64,000 bases of DNA from positions 3,217,124 to 3,281,123 of the forward strand of contig NZ_LT575472.1 of NCBI RefSeq assembly GCF_900086595.1. Direction: 5' to 3'. The DNA comes from Clostridium nigeriense (GTDB lineage: Bacteria; Bacillota; Clostridia; Clostridiales; Clostridiaceae). Made by a program: the position numbers and the translations under genes. Below, one piece after another: positions 33,275 through 42,580 of the stretch; the first letter of the stretch is position 1; every line of letters starts with the position of its first letter. Below the pieces are notes generated by a model that did no database searches, was not told where the DNA came from, and was given only the letters and a program-made list of their open reading frames with translations.

Positions 33275-34411
33275 TTGAAGGAGTTAAATAAGAAATTTAA
33301 AGAAAATATTCTACTTGGAACATATTTGATATTTCTATGTTTTATTCTATTAAATATAAAATCAGTAGTTTCAACTTTTGGTAATATATTTGGAATAATA
33401 AGTCCATTTATTGTTGCTTTTAGTATGGCTTTTGTACTAAACTTGCCAATGAGCTTTTTTGAAAATAAAGTTTTTAACTTTTTAGATAAAGAAAAATCTA
33501 GTTTTCTTAGAGGCCTAAAAAGACCATTATCTATATTAACCACATTTATTACTGTTATAGGTTTAATATTAGCCCTAGCATTTTTTGTTATACCTCAATT
33601 AGTTTCTAGTGTATCTACTCTTTTAGATACTGTTCCAGATTATATTAAATCTTTTGAAGCTTTAATTAATGAATATATTTCATCAACTGAAATATTAAAT
33701 AATATATACAATACTCTAATTAGTACTTGGAGAGAGCTTCTTAAGTTTTTTGCCAATTTTTTAACTACATCTTTAACGGGAATTTTAAGTACTACAGTTA
33801 CAATAACTAGCGGAATTGTTAACTTTGTTCTTTCTTTAGTGTTAACTATTTATATGCTTGCTAGTAAAGAAACTCTTATATATCAAGCAAAAAAAATGTT
33901 ATATGCCTTTACTCCAAAAAGTTTTGCTGATAAATCTATTGGAGTAGGTAAAATTGCTAATACTACTTTTTCTAAATTTATAACAGGTCAATGTGTAGAG
34001 GCTTTTATATTAGGAGCCTTATGTTTTGTAGGTATGACAATATTTTCAATGCCTTACGCCTTATTAATAAGTGTTCTTATAGGTGTTACTGCATTAATCC
34101 CTGTTTTTGGAGCCTTTATAGGAACTATACCTGCTGTATTCTTAATTCTTATTATTGATCCTATAAAAGCTTTATGGTTTATAGTCTTTATTCTATGTCT
34201 ACAACAATTTGAAGGTAATATTATTTATCCGAGAGTTGTTGGTAATTCTGTTGGATTATCGGCAATATGGGTTATGCTTGCAATGTTAGTTGGTGGAAGC
34301 ACCTTAGGTTTAATAGGTATGCTTATAGGAATTCCTACATTTAGTGTAGCTTATCAGCTTATTAAAGAATATACTAATAAAAGGCTTATAAAAAAAGACA
34401 TAAAATTATAA
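33275..34411 (+). CDS. AI-2E transporter family membrane protein, second copy
   Basis: 378 aa with about eight membrane helices and the conserved C-terminal GNIIYPRVVGNSVGLSAIWVM ... STLGLIGMLIGIPTFSV. It is a paralogue of 20503-21672. TTG start at 33275-33277 with GGAGGA at 33262-33267. Divergent from the NUDIX gene and ending in a strong hairpin. Confidence 0.88.
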   Translation: MKELNKKFKENILLGTYLIFLCFILLNIKSVVSTFGNIFGIISPFIVAFSMAFVLNLPMSFFENKVFNFLDKEKSSFLRGLKRPLSILTTFITVIGLILALAFFVIPQLVSSVSTLLDTVPDYIKSFEALINEYISSTEILNNIYNTLISTWRELLKFFANFLTTSLTGILSTTVTITSGIVNFVLSLVLTIYMLASKETLIYQAKKMLYAFTPKSFADKSIGVGKIANTTFSKFITGQCVEAFILGALCFVGMTIFSMPYALLISVLIGVTALIPVFGAFIGTIPAVFLILIIDPIKALWFIVFILCLQQFEGNIIYPRVVGNSVGLSAIWVMLAMLVGGSTLGLIGMLIGIPTFSVAYQLIKEYTNKRLIKKDIKL

Positions 34412-34438
34412 ATGGGCTGTTACAAACAGCCCATTTAT
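34408..34438 (+). terminator. Terminator of the second AI-2E-family gene
   Basis: ATAAATGGGCTGTT pairs perfectly with AACAGCCCATTTAT around ACA. It starts at the stop codon. Confidence 0.85.
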
Positions 34439-34455
34439 AATTATAGCGTTATTTT

Positions 34456-34474
34456 AAAGTGCAATAGCACTTTT
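34456..34474. terminator. Small hairpin near the 3' end of the GGDEF/HD-GYP gene
   Basis: AAAGTGC AATA GCACTTT is a short perfect stem with AT-rich flanks on both sides. It resembles the internal hairpin of the 25504-25642 repeat. Confidence 0.5.
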
Positions 34475-34497
34475 ATTTTCTAAAGTTAATTAATATA

Positions 34498-36195
34498 CTA
34501 GATTAAGTTGTCTAACTTATCTTTATTTTCTTTAATTACTTCTATAAACTTATCTGCAATTTCAGGATCAAATTGACTTCCACTATATTTTTTTAATTCT
34601 TCTATTGCTTCTTGATAATTTTTTCTAACATTATATGGTCTATTAGAAGTCATTGCATCAAAACTATCTACAACACTTAAAACTCTAGCTAAATAAGGTA
34701 TTTCTTCTCCCCTTAACTTATTTGGGTATCCTGTTCCATCATACCTTTCATGATGATGTAATATTATTGGTATTATGTCTTGTAATGATTTTACTGGCTT
34801 AATAATCTCTATTCCATCTTGAGGATGACACTTCAATATTTCCCATTCCTTATCTGTCAATGGCATTTTTTTAATTAATATGTCTTGAGAAATATTAATT
34901 TTTCCTATATCGTGCATATAAGCACCATAAATTAATTTTTTCTTATCTTTTTCACTTAACTTTAACTTTTCAGCTAGCAACCTACTGTAGAGAACTACTC
35001 TTTCTGAATGACCATATGTATATCTATCCTTAGCATTTATTACAATTATTAAGGTTTTAATAGATGCAATTAACTCTACATCCTTGTCCTCAATATCAGC
35101 ATTTATTTCATCTAATATTGATGTATATGTTTCAACTCTATTCTTTTTAAAGAATTTAGCTCTATATAACGCATCATCTGCACTTTTAATTAGGGTAACA
35201 TCATTTTTAGCTTTATCAGGATATACTGATATTCCCATAGAAGCAGTTAATACCCCATTTGGCTGATTTTCCTCACCATAGAATTTTGTATCCTCTATAA
35301 TTTTTCTAATTTTATCAGCTATAATAACTGCTTCAGTTTCCTTCGTATTAGGTAGAATTATAGCAAATTCTTCTCCCCCATACCTAGCTGCAACATCATT
35401 TTCTCTTAAGTTTTCTCTTAATATTTTCCCTATAGTCCTTAGTACTTCATCACCTTTTTGATGACCATATAAATCATTGTAATGTTTAAAGTAATCTATA
35501 TCAACAAATATCATTGAAACAGGCTCTTTATATTTCTCTGATAGTGCTACTTTCTCTTTTAATGCGTCTTGAAAATATCTATGATTAAATACTCCAGTTA
35601 AACCATCTTTATTTACTAATTCCTCTAATTTATCAATATGCTCACCTTCTATCTTAACATAGAACCCTAAAGGCCAAGCTGTTAAAATGAAAATGCCTGA
35701 AAGAATTAAATCTGTTTGAAAATATTTATTAACATTTGTATTTTGAACACAAAGGATATCCATTCCTAGTATTAATACTGAAGATATTACTGCAACTGTT
35801 ATTCCATTTTTTAAACCTAACTGTATAGTTGAACTTGTTATTATAAAAAGAAATATATATTTAAATTCACTTTTATAGGCCCCTGATAGGAATACAGCAA
35901 CAAAGAAAATTCCAATAAAAACTAAATTTTCTACAAATATTATTTTTCTATATTTATTTTTATTTATTTGATCATTTAGTGAAAATGACCATACAAGGTA
36001 TATTCCTAATAATAATAACATTACAACTCCTAAGGCCATAACCATAATTTGTTGATATATTAAATTATTTAAAAATTCATTATCATTAAAAATATATTGA
36101 AAAAATATAATAGCTGTGAACATTAATGATGTCAATTTTACTATTGAAACCATATCATTTATTTGCTTTCTTTTATCCTTGTTTATTTTGTTCAA
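34498..36195 (-). CDS. Membrane GGDEF + HD-GYP protein (c-di-GMP turnover)
   Basis: About 565 aa. Six N-terminal membrane helices (1-185), then a GGDEF domain with intact active site GGEEF and inhibitory site R-E-N-D five residues before it. Then comes an HD-GYP domain with HDIGK, HHHER and DGTGYP. It could make and degrade cyclic di-GMP; which activity dominates cannot be read from sequence. TTG at 36193-36195 is preferred, since GAGGTGG precedes it; an in-frame GTG three codons upstream lies inside that ribosome site. It lies just downstream of agrD, beyond a strong terminator. Confidence 0.9.
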   Translation of the reverse strand: MNKINKDKRKQINDMVSIVKLTSLMFTAIIFFQYIFNDNEFLNNLIYQQIMVMALGVVMLLLLGIYLVWSFSLNDQINKNKYRKIIFVENLVFIGIFFVAVFLSGAYKSEFKYIFLFIITSSTIQLGLKNGITVAVISSVLILGMDILCVQNTNVNKYFQTDLILSGIFILTAWPLGFYVKIEGEHIDKLEELVNKDGLTGVFNHRYFQDALKEKVALSEKYKEPVSMIFVDIDYFKHYNDLYGHQKGDEVLRTIGKILRENLRENDVAARYGGEEFAIILPNTKETEAVIIADKIRKIIEDTKFYGEENQPNGVLTASMGISVYPDKAKNDVTLIKSADDALYRAKFFKKNRVETYTSILDEINADIEDKDVELIASIKTLIIVINAKDRYTYGHSERVVLYSRLLAEKLKLSEKDKKKLIYGAYMHDIGKINISQDILIKKMPLTDKEWEILKCHPQDGIEIIKPVKSLQDIIPIILHHHERYDGTGYPNKLRGEEIPYLARVLSVVDSFDAMTSNRPYNVRKNYQEAIEELKKYSGSQFDPEIADKFIEVIKENKDKLDNLI

Positions 36196-36217
36196 ATTGT
36201 CCACCTCTTAGTAATTT

Positions 36218-36249
36218 AAATAAAGATCGGATTCATCCGATCTTTATTT
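36218..36249 (-). terminator. Terminator of the agr operon
   Basis: AAATAAAGATCGGAT (36218-36232) pairs exactly with ATCCGATCTTTATTT (36235-36249). It begins 3 bases after the agrD stop. Confidence 0.82.
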
Positions 36250-36251
36250 AA

Positions 36252-36386
36252 TTATTCATCTCTTAAAGCCTTTGGCTCTTCTGGTTGATATACTGACCAG
36301 AAACATGCTGATGTAGCTACTACAGATGCTATTGCTGTAGCAAAAGCTGCAACTGCCATTAGAATTTTATTGTTTAATCTTTTCAT
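36252..36386 (-). CDS. agrD: AgrD-like cyclic autoinducer pre-peptide
   Basis: 44 aa, MKRLNNKILM... to ...EEPKALRDE. An amphipathic leader (1-25) precedes T-S-A-C28-F-W-S-V-Y-Q and the acidic tail P-E-E-P-K. This is the AgrD layout: AgrB cuts after the peptide core and joins the C-terminal residue to the cysteine as a thiolactone. By alignment to the C. perfringens peptide (C-L-W-F-T, same Y-Q-P-E-E-P-K tail), the predicted signal ring is C28-F-W-S-V32. The start overlaps the agrB end by 20 bases. GGGAG lies about 14 nt before the ATG and GAAAG is closer. Confidence 0.88.
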   Translation of the reverse strand: MKRLNNKILMAVAAFATAIASVVATSACFWSVYQPEEPKALRDE

Positions 36387-37044
36387 TTCTTTCAACTCCC
36401 ATCATTTTAATAATTTTTATTAATAAAGAGTCTACTGTATTTACTAAAATATGACCATATGTAGTTAAAGTAAACACCTGCCATAATATACCTAAATATA
36501 TACACGCAGAATAAATTAAAAAAACCTCATTATTTTTAATATAATACATTATTAAATTAAAACATACTATAATCATATAAATAGATAATATTGTTAGTGA
36601 ACTCTTTTTTAATCTTCTTATTTTTTCTTCTTTTTTAATTGGTTTATTAGGACTATCTACAGGAGCTAGCTTATAAATAATAATTAATGAAGTGATATAT
36701 AAAATAACTCCTATAATAATTATATAGTTAACATTTAAATTAACATTTTTCATTAAATATCCAGGTAATACAGATACTATTACACCTATTACTATACAAT
36801 TAAATGGAGTGCTTGCATGAACTCCACCAGAATATTTTCTCAATATAGCTTGAACAAATGAGATAATTAATGCTTCATACATTACCCCTAATATTTTACC
36901 AAATATACCAACTGCTAATATTGATATAATCATGTGTAAAACAGCATATAAACCATATTCTATTATACTTCTTTTATCCTCATCTAAATTTAACTCTTTT
37001 TTTAAATTATGTGATATATTTTTGCACAATAGTTCTAAATTCAT
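36367..37044 (-). CDS. agrB: Accessory gene regulator protein B (AgrB)
   Basis: 225 aa membrane cysteine protease. The catalytic pair H76 and C83 lie in YSGGVHASTPFNC, the same spacing as H77/C84 of staphylococcal AgrB. Five to six membrane helices follow. It processes and helps export the AgrD peptide. Its ATG overlaps the previous stop codon (ATGA, 37041-37044). Confidence 0.93.
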   Translation of the reverse strand: MNLELLCKNISHNLKKELNLDEDKRSIIEYGLYAVLHMIISILAVGIFGKILGVMYEALIISFVQAILRKYSGGVHASTPFNCIVIGVIVSVLPGYLMKNVNLNVNYIIIIGVILYITSLIIIYKLAPVDSPNKPIKKEEKIRRLKKSSLTILSIYMIIVCFNLIMYYIKNNEVFLIYSACIYLGILWQVFTLTTYGHILVNTVDSLLIKIIKMMGVERNEKIKQ

Positions 37045-37502
37045 TTTTTAAGTTTCCTTCTTTTTTTATTTATTAAATAAAATATTATAATAATTGTTAA
37101 TGTAATTAGTAATGATGGTAGTCCTAAAATAGATTTTTTTATTGGATCTTTAAATAACTTATCTAAATCAAGCTTCATTAAGTTAAGTAATACGACATTA
37201 ACGGCTTCTGATATTAGTTGAATTATATATAAAATTATAATACTTTTTATTGATTGAATTGCATCTATTTTATTATATACTATGGATATAAACGATAAAA
37301 CTAACACTGATAAAATCATATGTACCCCATAGTTTATTGGAAGTAATCTTATTATGTACACTGAAGTAGAAAATAACAAACTCGATATTAAATATTTTTT
37401 TCTATCTATATTAATTTGTGAAAATACATAAATAGCAAATATAAAAAGAAATCCTTCAGGTATTGTTCTTAAGAAAAATTCTATAGGTTGTAACTTTAAC
37501 AT
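37041..37502 (-). CDS. Polytopic membrane protein of the agr locus (sensor-domain-like)
   Basis: 153 aa, about five membrane helices, short basic C-terminus (NKKRRKLKK). Its shape resembles the membrane half of AgrC-type histidine kinases without the kinase domain. C. perfringens also has extra membrane-protein genes before agrB, so the gene order may be conserved. Function unknown. ATG with AAGGAGA upstream. Confidence 0.65.
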   Translation of the reverse strand: MLKLQPIEFFLRTIPEGFLFIFAIYVFSQINIDRKKYLISSLLFSTSVYIIRLLPINYGVHMILSVLVLSFISIVYNKIDAIQSIKSIIILYIIQLISEAVNVVLLNLMKLDLDKLFKDPIKKSILGLPSLLITLTIIIIFYLINKKRRKLKK

Positions 37503-37541
37503 GCATTATCTCCTTTTTCTATATGTTTTTAAATAAATCAA

Positions 37542-38093
37542 CTAATTTATCTTATCTTTTGTTATGTTTAATGATTTAACTACATTGTAAATTATAATGA
37601 ATACATATACTCTAATGAAAATATCTCCTATGCTAAGTACACTATATCCTATATCAAATATATCTGTTAATGGCTTTAATTTTGTTGAACTATCTCCCAA
37701 TATATGTATATCATTTACCTTATCAAATGCATCTAATTTTGCATATCCAGTTATATATGATAAAGTAGGAAAAACAGGCATATATCCATTATTAACTGCA
37801 ATTGCTATATCATTCAATATTCCTCCAACTATAACAAAAACAGAACCAATAATAGATGCTATAAACTGTTTATATTTAAAAACTAATGGTAAATACGAAC
37901 ATAAATATATAGTTTTTAGTATACCTACATACTTAATAACAGCATAATTCTCCATAAATATATTAGCTTGTACAACAAGGTAAACCATTTCCATAAATAA
38001 AACAGGATAAATGGCCCAATTTTTAAATAATGGTGATATTTTAAATTTCTTTATTTTACAAAATATTAATGAAATAATTATAGTTTCTAACAT
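37542..38093 (-). CDS. DUF5317-like membrane protein, first gene of the agr operon
   Basis: 183 aa with about four membrane helices. The pattern NNGYMPVFP ... LTDIFDIGYSVLSIGDIFIRVYVF matches my recollection of the DUF5317 family (N-N-G-x-M-P and S-x-G-D-I). No known function. It precedes the small sensor-like protein, AgrB and AgrD in one transcript, so a role in peptide signalling is possible but unproven. A TATAAT box lies about 75 nt upstream (38171-38176). Confidence 0.65.
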   Translation of the reverse strand: MLETIIISLIFCKIKKFKISPLFKNWAIYPVLFMEMVYLVVQANIFMENYAVIKYVGILKTIYLCSYLPLVFKYKQFIASIIGSVFVIVGGILNDIAIAVNNGYMPVFPTLSYITGYAKLDAFDKVNDIHILGDSSTKLKPLTDIFDIGYSVLSIGDIFIRVYVFIIIYNVVKSLNITKDKIN

Positions 38094-38170
38094 AATTCAA
38101 CATTCACCTTTTATTTTTATTATATTCCATCAAAAAATACGTTTTTATTACATTTCTTTTTTATAAACCA

Positions 38171-38176
38171 ATTATA
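38171..38176 (-). promoter_or_regulatory. Possible -10 box of the agr operon
   Basis: TATAAT on the minus strand with a weak upstream element (TGGAAA at 17-nt spacing). Confidence 0.4.
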
Positions 38177-38264
38177 CTATTGCCCGTTATTCTTTTCCAT
38201 AGTTTTTTTTGCTTATATTTCGCTTTTTTTCTACTTTTTCAGCCTTTTTTCTTGTTAAAATTCT

Positions 38265-38301
38265 CAAAAAAATAAAGGGATTTACATACTTTCCCTTTAT
38301 T
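38265..38301 (-). terminator. Terminator of the hydrogenase operon
   Basis: AATAAAGGGA (38271-38280) pairs with TCCCTTTATT (38292-38301), followed on the minus strand by a T run. Confidence 0.85.
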
Positions 38302-38313
38302 TAAAATTCATAT

Positions 38314-40038
38314 TTATTTATTTTTATAATTTACATGTAAAATATCATGTGCTATAGAACTATTAGGTTCTTTAAGATATTCTCTATAAACTTGCTTTAT
38401 AATAGGATTTTCATGAGACTTTCTAATTTTTCTTCCTTTGTCATCTTTATAAATAGCAACCATTCTATTTTTCAATATTTCCCTATTAGATTTGATAAAA
38501 GGTTGTCCTCCACCTCCAATGCATCCTCCTGGACATGCCATAATTTCTATAAAGTGATACTTACAGTTTCCTACCTTAATTTCATCCATTATTTTTTTAA
38601 CTTTTCCAAGAGAACTAATAACTGCTATATTTATCTCTTTTCCATTTAGAGTTATTTTCCCTTCTTTAATTCCTTCTAAGCCCCTGACTTCTTCAAAGTC
38701 TATTTTTTCTAATGTCTTTCCTGTAATCCATTCATAAGAAGTTCTTAATGCCGCCTCCATAACACCACCACTTGTTCCAAATATAACGCCAGCTCCACTA
38801 GATGTTCCTAATGGACTATCAAAGTCACTCTCATTTAAACTAAGAATATCTATTCCTGCTTCCCTTATTAATTTAGCAAGCTCTCTTGTTGTAATTACTA
38901 AATCAACATCTGCTATTCCATTTCTATCCTTCATTTCATCTCTTTTTGACTCATACTTTTTTGCAATACAAGGCATTATTGAAACTACTTTTATATCCTT
39001 CTTTTTTAATTCAGATTTTGTTGGCAAATAATTTTTTGCAATTGCTCCAAAGATTTGTTGTGGTGATTTACATGTAGATAAAAGTTCTATATTATCATAA
39101 TAATTATTTTCAGCATACTTAACCCAAGCTGGACAGCAACTTGTAATAATAGGTAGCTTCTCCCCCTTTGTAAGTCTTTCCATAAACTCATTAGCTTCCT
39201 CCGTTATAGTTAAGTCAGCTGCAAAATTCGTATCAAATACCCCATTAAATCCCATCATTCTTAAAGCTGTAATTATCCTTCCAAGAGATAACTCTCCTGC
39301 TTCAAGTTTAAATTCTTCTGCTAAAGCATATCTTACTGCTGGAGCAATTTGAGCTATTACATATTTATTATCATTTAATAATTTCCATAGTTCTTTATAG
39401 TCATTTTTTTCTCTTAATGCTCCTGTAGGGCAAACAGCTACACATTGCCCGCAATACGTACAACTACTATTAACTATACTATCATCACAAAAAGTAGAAA
39501 TATTGCTTTCAAATCCCCTATTAGCTACTGTTATTGCATGAACCTTTTGGATTTCATTACATACGGTGACACATCTCCTACACATTATGCATTTTTCTCT
39601 ATCTCTTACAAAGGACTCACATATATCTAAATCATAATGTACCCTTTCTCCCTCATAAGAGTTTTTATCTATACCTAGTTCAAAGGCCAAATCTTGTAAT
39701 TCACATTTGTTATTTTTTTCACATTTCAAACAATCCATAGGGTGATCTGATAATAGTAGTTCTGCTATTGTCCTTCTAGCTCTAATTGCCTTTAAAGAGT
39801 TAGTTTTTACTGACATGCCTTCCTTTATTTCTGTAGCACATGCTGGTACTAATCCTTCTTTTTTTTCAATTTCAACTACGCAAACTCTACATGTTCCTTT
39901 ACAATTTCTAGTTTCACCATCTATCATATTCATATTGCATAAAGTTGGTAGTTTAATATTAACTAATTTTGCAGCATCTAAGATGCTTGTTCCCTTTTCT
40001 ACTACTATATTAATTCCATTAATCTTTGCATTAATCAT
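38314..40038 (-). CDS. hydA: [FeFe] hydrogenase catalytic subunit of a trimeric NAD-linked enzyme
   Basis: 574 aa. N-terminal [2Fe-2S] domain (C34, C50, C53, C67 region), a His-Cys [4Fe-4S] site in HPMDCLKCEKNNKC, two ferredoxin-type [4Fe-4S] motifs (CIMCRRCVTVC and CTYCGQCVAVCP), then the H domain with TSCCPAW, MPCIAKK and MACPGGCIGGGGQP (from residue 500). It reduces protons to H2. With the NuoF- and NuoE-like subunits upstream it matches HydABC/Hnd-type enzymes, many of which bifurcate electrons between ferredoxin and NADH. Start and previous stop overlap (TAATG). Confidence 0.93.
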   Translation of the reverse strand: MINAKINGINIVVEKGTSILDAAKLVNIKLPTLCNMNMIDGETRNCKGTCRVCVVEIEKKEGLVPACATEIKEGMSVKTNSLKAIRARRTIAELLLSDHPMDCLKCEKNNKCELQDLAFELGIDKNSYEGERVHYDLDICESFVRDREKCIMCRRCVTVCNEIQKVHAITVANRGFESNISTFCDDSIVNSSCTYCGQCVAVCPTGALREKNDYKELWKLLNDNKYVIAQIAPAVRYALAEEFKLEAGELSLGRIITALRMMGFNGVFDTNFAADLTITEEANEFMERLTKGEKLPIITSCCPAWVKYAENNYYDNIELLSTCKSPQQIFGAIAKNYLPTKSELKKKDIKVVSIMPCIAKKYESKRDEMKDRNGIADVDLVITTRELAKLIREAGIDILSLNESDFDSPLGTSSGAGVIFGTSGGVMEAALRTSYEWITGKTLEKIDFEEVRGLEGIKEGKITLNGKEINIAVISSLGKVKKIMDEIKVGNCKYHFIEIMACPGGCIGGGGQPFIKSNREILKNRMVAIYKDDKGRKIRKSHENPIIKQVYREYLKEPNSSIAHDILHVNYKNK

Positions 40039-41942
40039 TAATTTTCACCCCCTAAGCTAGTTTTAATTATTGCTTTTACAGGACATGCTTCAAAGCACAA
40101 TCCACATCTTATACATTTATCTATATCAATAATATGCTTTTCTCTAAGTTCTCCTTTAATGCAAAGTACAGGACATGCCCTTAAACATTTAGTGCATCCA
40201 ATACAACTATCTGTAACTTCATATTTTACTAAACTTTTACAAACCCCAGCACTACATTTTTTATTTACTACATGATCCTCATATTCATCTTTAAAAAATT
40301 TTAATGTACTTAATACTGGATTAGGAGCAGATTCTCCAAGGCCACAAAGAGATGAATCCTTAACTACTTCACAAAGACTCTCTAATTTCTTTAAGTCCTC
40401 TTTCTTAGCTCTTCCATTTGTTATATCATTTATAATTTCTAAAATCCTTTTATTTCCTATTCTACAAGGAGTACATTTTCCACAGGATTCATCTACACTA
40501 AATTCTAAATAGAACTTTGCTATATCTACCATACAATTATCTTCATCCATAACTATCATTCCACCAGACCCCATCATAGACCCTATATCTGTTAAAGTAT
40601 CATACTCTATTGGTAAATCTAAGTAATCAATAGGGATGCATCCTCCAGAAGGTCCCCCAGTTTGAATTGCTTTTAATTTTTTATCATCTATTACTCCTCC
40701 ACCAATTTCATAAATTATATCTTTTAATGGTATTCCCATTGGAACTTCAACTAACCCAACATTATTAATATTTCCAGCAAGAGCAAATACCTTTGTCCCT
40801 GTAGATTTTTCTGCTCCAATTTTGTTATACCACTTTGCCCCATTGTTAATTATTTGACTAATATTAGCAAAGGTTTCTACATTATTAACACAAGTTGGTC
40901 TTTGCCATAATCCTTTTTCCGAGGTTCTGGGTGGTTTCATTGTTGGTTCCCCTCTTAACCCTTCAATAGAATGTATTAATGCAGTAGCTTCTCCACATAC
41001 AAAAGCACCTGCTCCATACTTAATTTCAATATCAAAATTAAAGCCACTATTTAAAATATTTTCTCCAAGCAACCCAAGTTTCCTGGCTTGATCAATAGCT
41101 ATCTTTAACCTCTGTACTGCTAAAGGATATTCTGCTCTAATATAAATGTACCCTTTATTAGCTCCTATAGCGTATCCACATATAGCCATTGCTTCTAATA
41201 CACAATTAGGATCTCCCTCTAATATGGCTCTATCCATAAATGCTCCTGGATCACCTTCATCAGCATTACATATAACGTATTTAATTTCTCCTTCAGCTCT
41301 TTTAGCCGCTTCCCACTTTCTACCTGTTGGAAATCCTCCGCCACCTCTTCCTCTAAGACCTGACTCTTTAATTTCGTTTATTACCTCTTCTTTAGACATT
41401 GATGTCAATACTTTACCTAAAGCAGTGTAGGCCCCAACGGCTAATGCTTCTTCCATATTTTCTGGATCTATTAGCCCACAATTTTTTAAAGCAATTTTTA
41501 CTTGTTTCTTATAGAAAGGGATTTCTTCTTTTACTCTTATTCTTTCCTTGCTTTCTTTATCCTCATAAAGCAATCTTTCAACAACTCTACCTTCAAGTAT
41601 ATGATTTTCTATTATATCTCTAACATCCTCTTCTTTTACTTCAATATAAAACACCTTATCTGGCATAATTTCTATTACAGGACCCTTAGCACAAAATCCA
41701 AAACATCCAGTGATTATTACTTTTACTTTATCATTTAAATTTAACCTAGTTATTTCCTCATTAAAACTCTCTGCTATTTTATCTCCTTTTGATGCTCTAC
41801 ATCCTGGTCCACCACAAATCAATATATGCCTTTCTTCTATTTGTCCCCTATTAAATTTTTCAGGGTGTTCTCTTAATTCAATTTTATTTTTACAGTAGCT
41901 TACTTTGTTTAATAATTCTTCGTAAGTCTTTATTTTATTCAT
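40038..41942 (-). CDS. hydB: NuoF-like NADH-binding subunit of the hydrogenase
   Basis: 634 aa. An N-terminal thioredoxin-like [2Fe-2S] region (GCFGFCAKGP), then the flavin/NADH domain with GLRGRGGGGFPTGRKW and CNADEGDPGAFMDR. A [4Fe-4S] site follows (ESCGKCTPCR), and the C-terminus holds two ferredoxin motifs (CIGCTKCLRACP, CIRCGLCFEACP). It passes electrons between NADH and HydA. Middle gene; the hydC stop lies one base upstream. Confidence 0.94.
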   Translation of the reverse strand: MNKIKTYEELLNKVSYCKNKIELREHPEKFNRGQIEERHILICGGPGCRASKGDKIAESFNEEITRLNLNDKVKVIITGCFGFCAKGPVIEIMPDKVFYIEVKEEDVRDIIENHILEGRVVERLLYEDKESKERIRVKEEIPFYKKQVKIALKNCGLIDPENMEEALAVGAYTALGKVLTSMSKEEVINEIKESGLRGRGGGGFPTGRKWEAAKRAEGEIKYVICNADEGDPGAFMDRAILEGDPNCVLEAMAICGYAIGANKGYIYIRAEYPLAVQRLKIAIDQARKLGLLGENILNSGFNFDIEIKYGAGAFVCGEATALIHSIEGLRGEPTMKPPRTSEKGLWQRPTCVNNVETFANISQIINNGAKWYNKIGAEKSTGTKVFALAGNINNVGLVEVPMGIPLKDIIYEIGGGVIDDKKLKAIQTGGPSGGCIPIDYLDLPIEYDTLTDIGSMMGSGGMIVMDEDNCMVDIAKFYLEFSVDESCGKCTPCRIGNKRILEIINDITNGRAKKEDLKKLESLCEVVKDSSLCGLGESAPNPVLSTLKFFKDEYEDHVVNKKCSAGVCKSLVKYEVTDSCIGCTKCLRACPVLCIKGELREKHIIDIDKCIRCGLCFEACPVKAIIKTSLGGEN

Positions 41943-41943
41943 A

Positions 41944-42417
41944 TTAACCTTGCTCCCTTAAACTATTAATTAATTCAGTAACTTGAGGTTTTGTAAAGTG
42001 TCCATAAACTTTATCATTAACTAAAACAACTGGTGCAATTGCACAGGATCCTACACATCTTAAAGTATCTACCGTAAATAACCCATCCTTTGTAGTTTCA
42101 CCTTCTCTTATACCTAATACCTTTTTAAAATCTTCTAATATATCATTAGCTCCCCTAACGAAACAAGCTGTTCCAGTGCAAATGCTAATAACATATTTGC
42201 CCTTTGGTTCTGTTGAAAAATATGAATAAAAGGTTATTACACCATAAACCTTTGACTCTGGAATATTTAGCCTTTTAGCTATATATTCTTGTACCTCTCT
42301 TCCTAAGTATCCGTAAAGGTTTTGTGCATGATGTAAAACCGCTATTAAAGAACTTTCATCATCATTTCCTTCTTGGATAAATGCTTCTAAATCTTTAAAT
42401 TTACTACACTTGTCCAT
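41944..42417 (-). CDS. hydC: NuoE-like [2Fe-2S] subunit of the hydrogenase
   Basis: 157 aa thioredoxin-fold [2Fe-2S] protein. The four ligand cysteines are in CTGTAC and RCVGSC, and SKVYGVITFYSYF is the family signature. First gene of the operon. The ATG at 42415-42417 has GGGAG at 8-nt spacing and is preferred over an upstream in-frame start. Confidence 0.92.
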   Translation of the reverse strand: MDKCSKFKDLEAFIQEGNDDESSLIAVLHHAQNLYGYLGREVQEYIAKRLNIPESKVYGVITFYSYFSTEPKGKYVISICTGTACFVRGANDILEDFKKVLGIREGETTKDGLFTVDTLRCVGSCAIAPVVLVNDKVYGHFTKPQVTELINSLREQG

Positions 42418-42534
42418 TAAATCATCTCCCACTTTAAATATTTTAAATTTTCAAAATATTTTGCTAATTAAATGTTATCATAAATATTTTTATATTTAAA
42501 TAAAAATATTCTTAATACTATCTTATAAACTAAA

Positions 42535-42570
42535 AAATACATTCTAATATATTACATTAGAATGTATTTT
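42535..42570 (-). terminator. luxS terminator
   Basis: AAAATACATTCTAAT (42535-42549) pairs perfectly with 42556-42570. Confidence 0.78.
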
Positions 42571-42580
42571 ATACAGTTTA

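Noticed and set aside
41146..41430. Plus-strand frame of 94 codons inside hydB
   Set aside because: It is antisense to a well-conserved gene and shows no ribosome site or family features.
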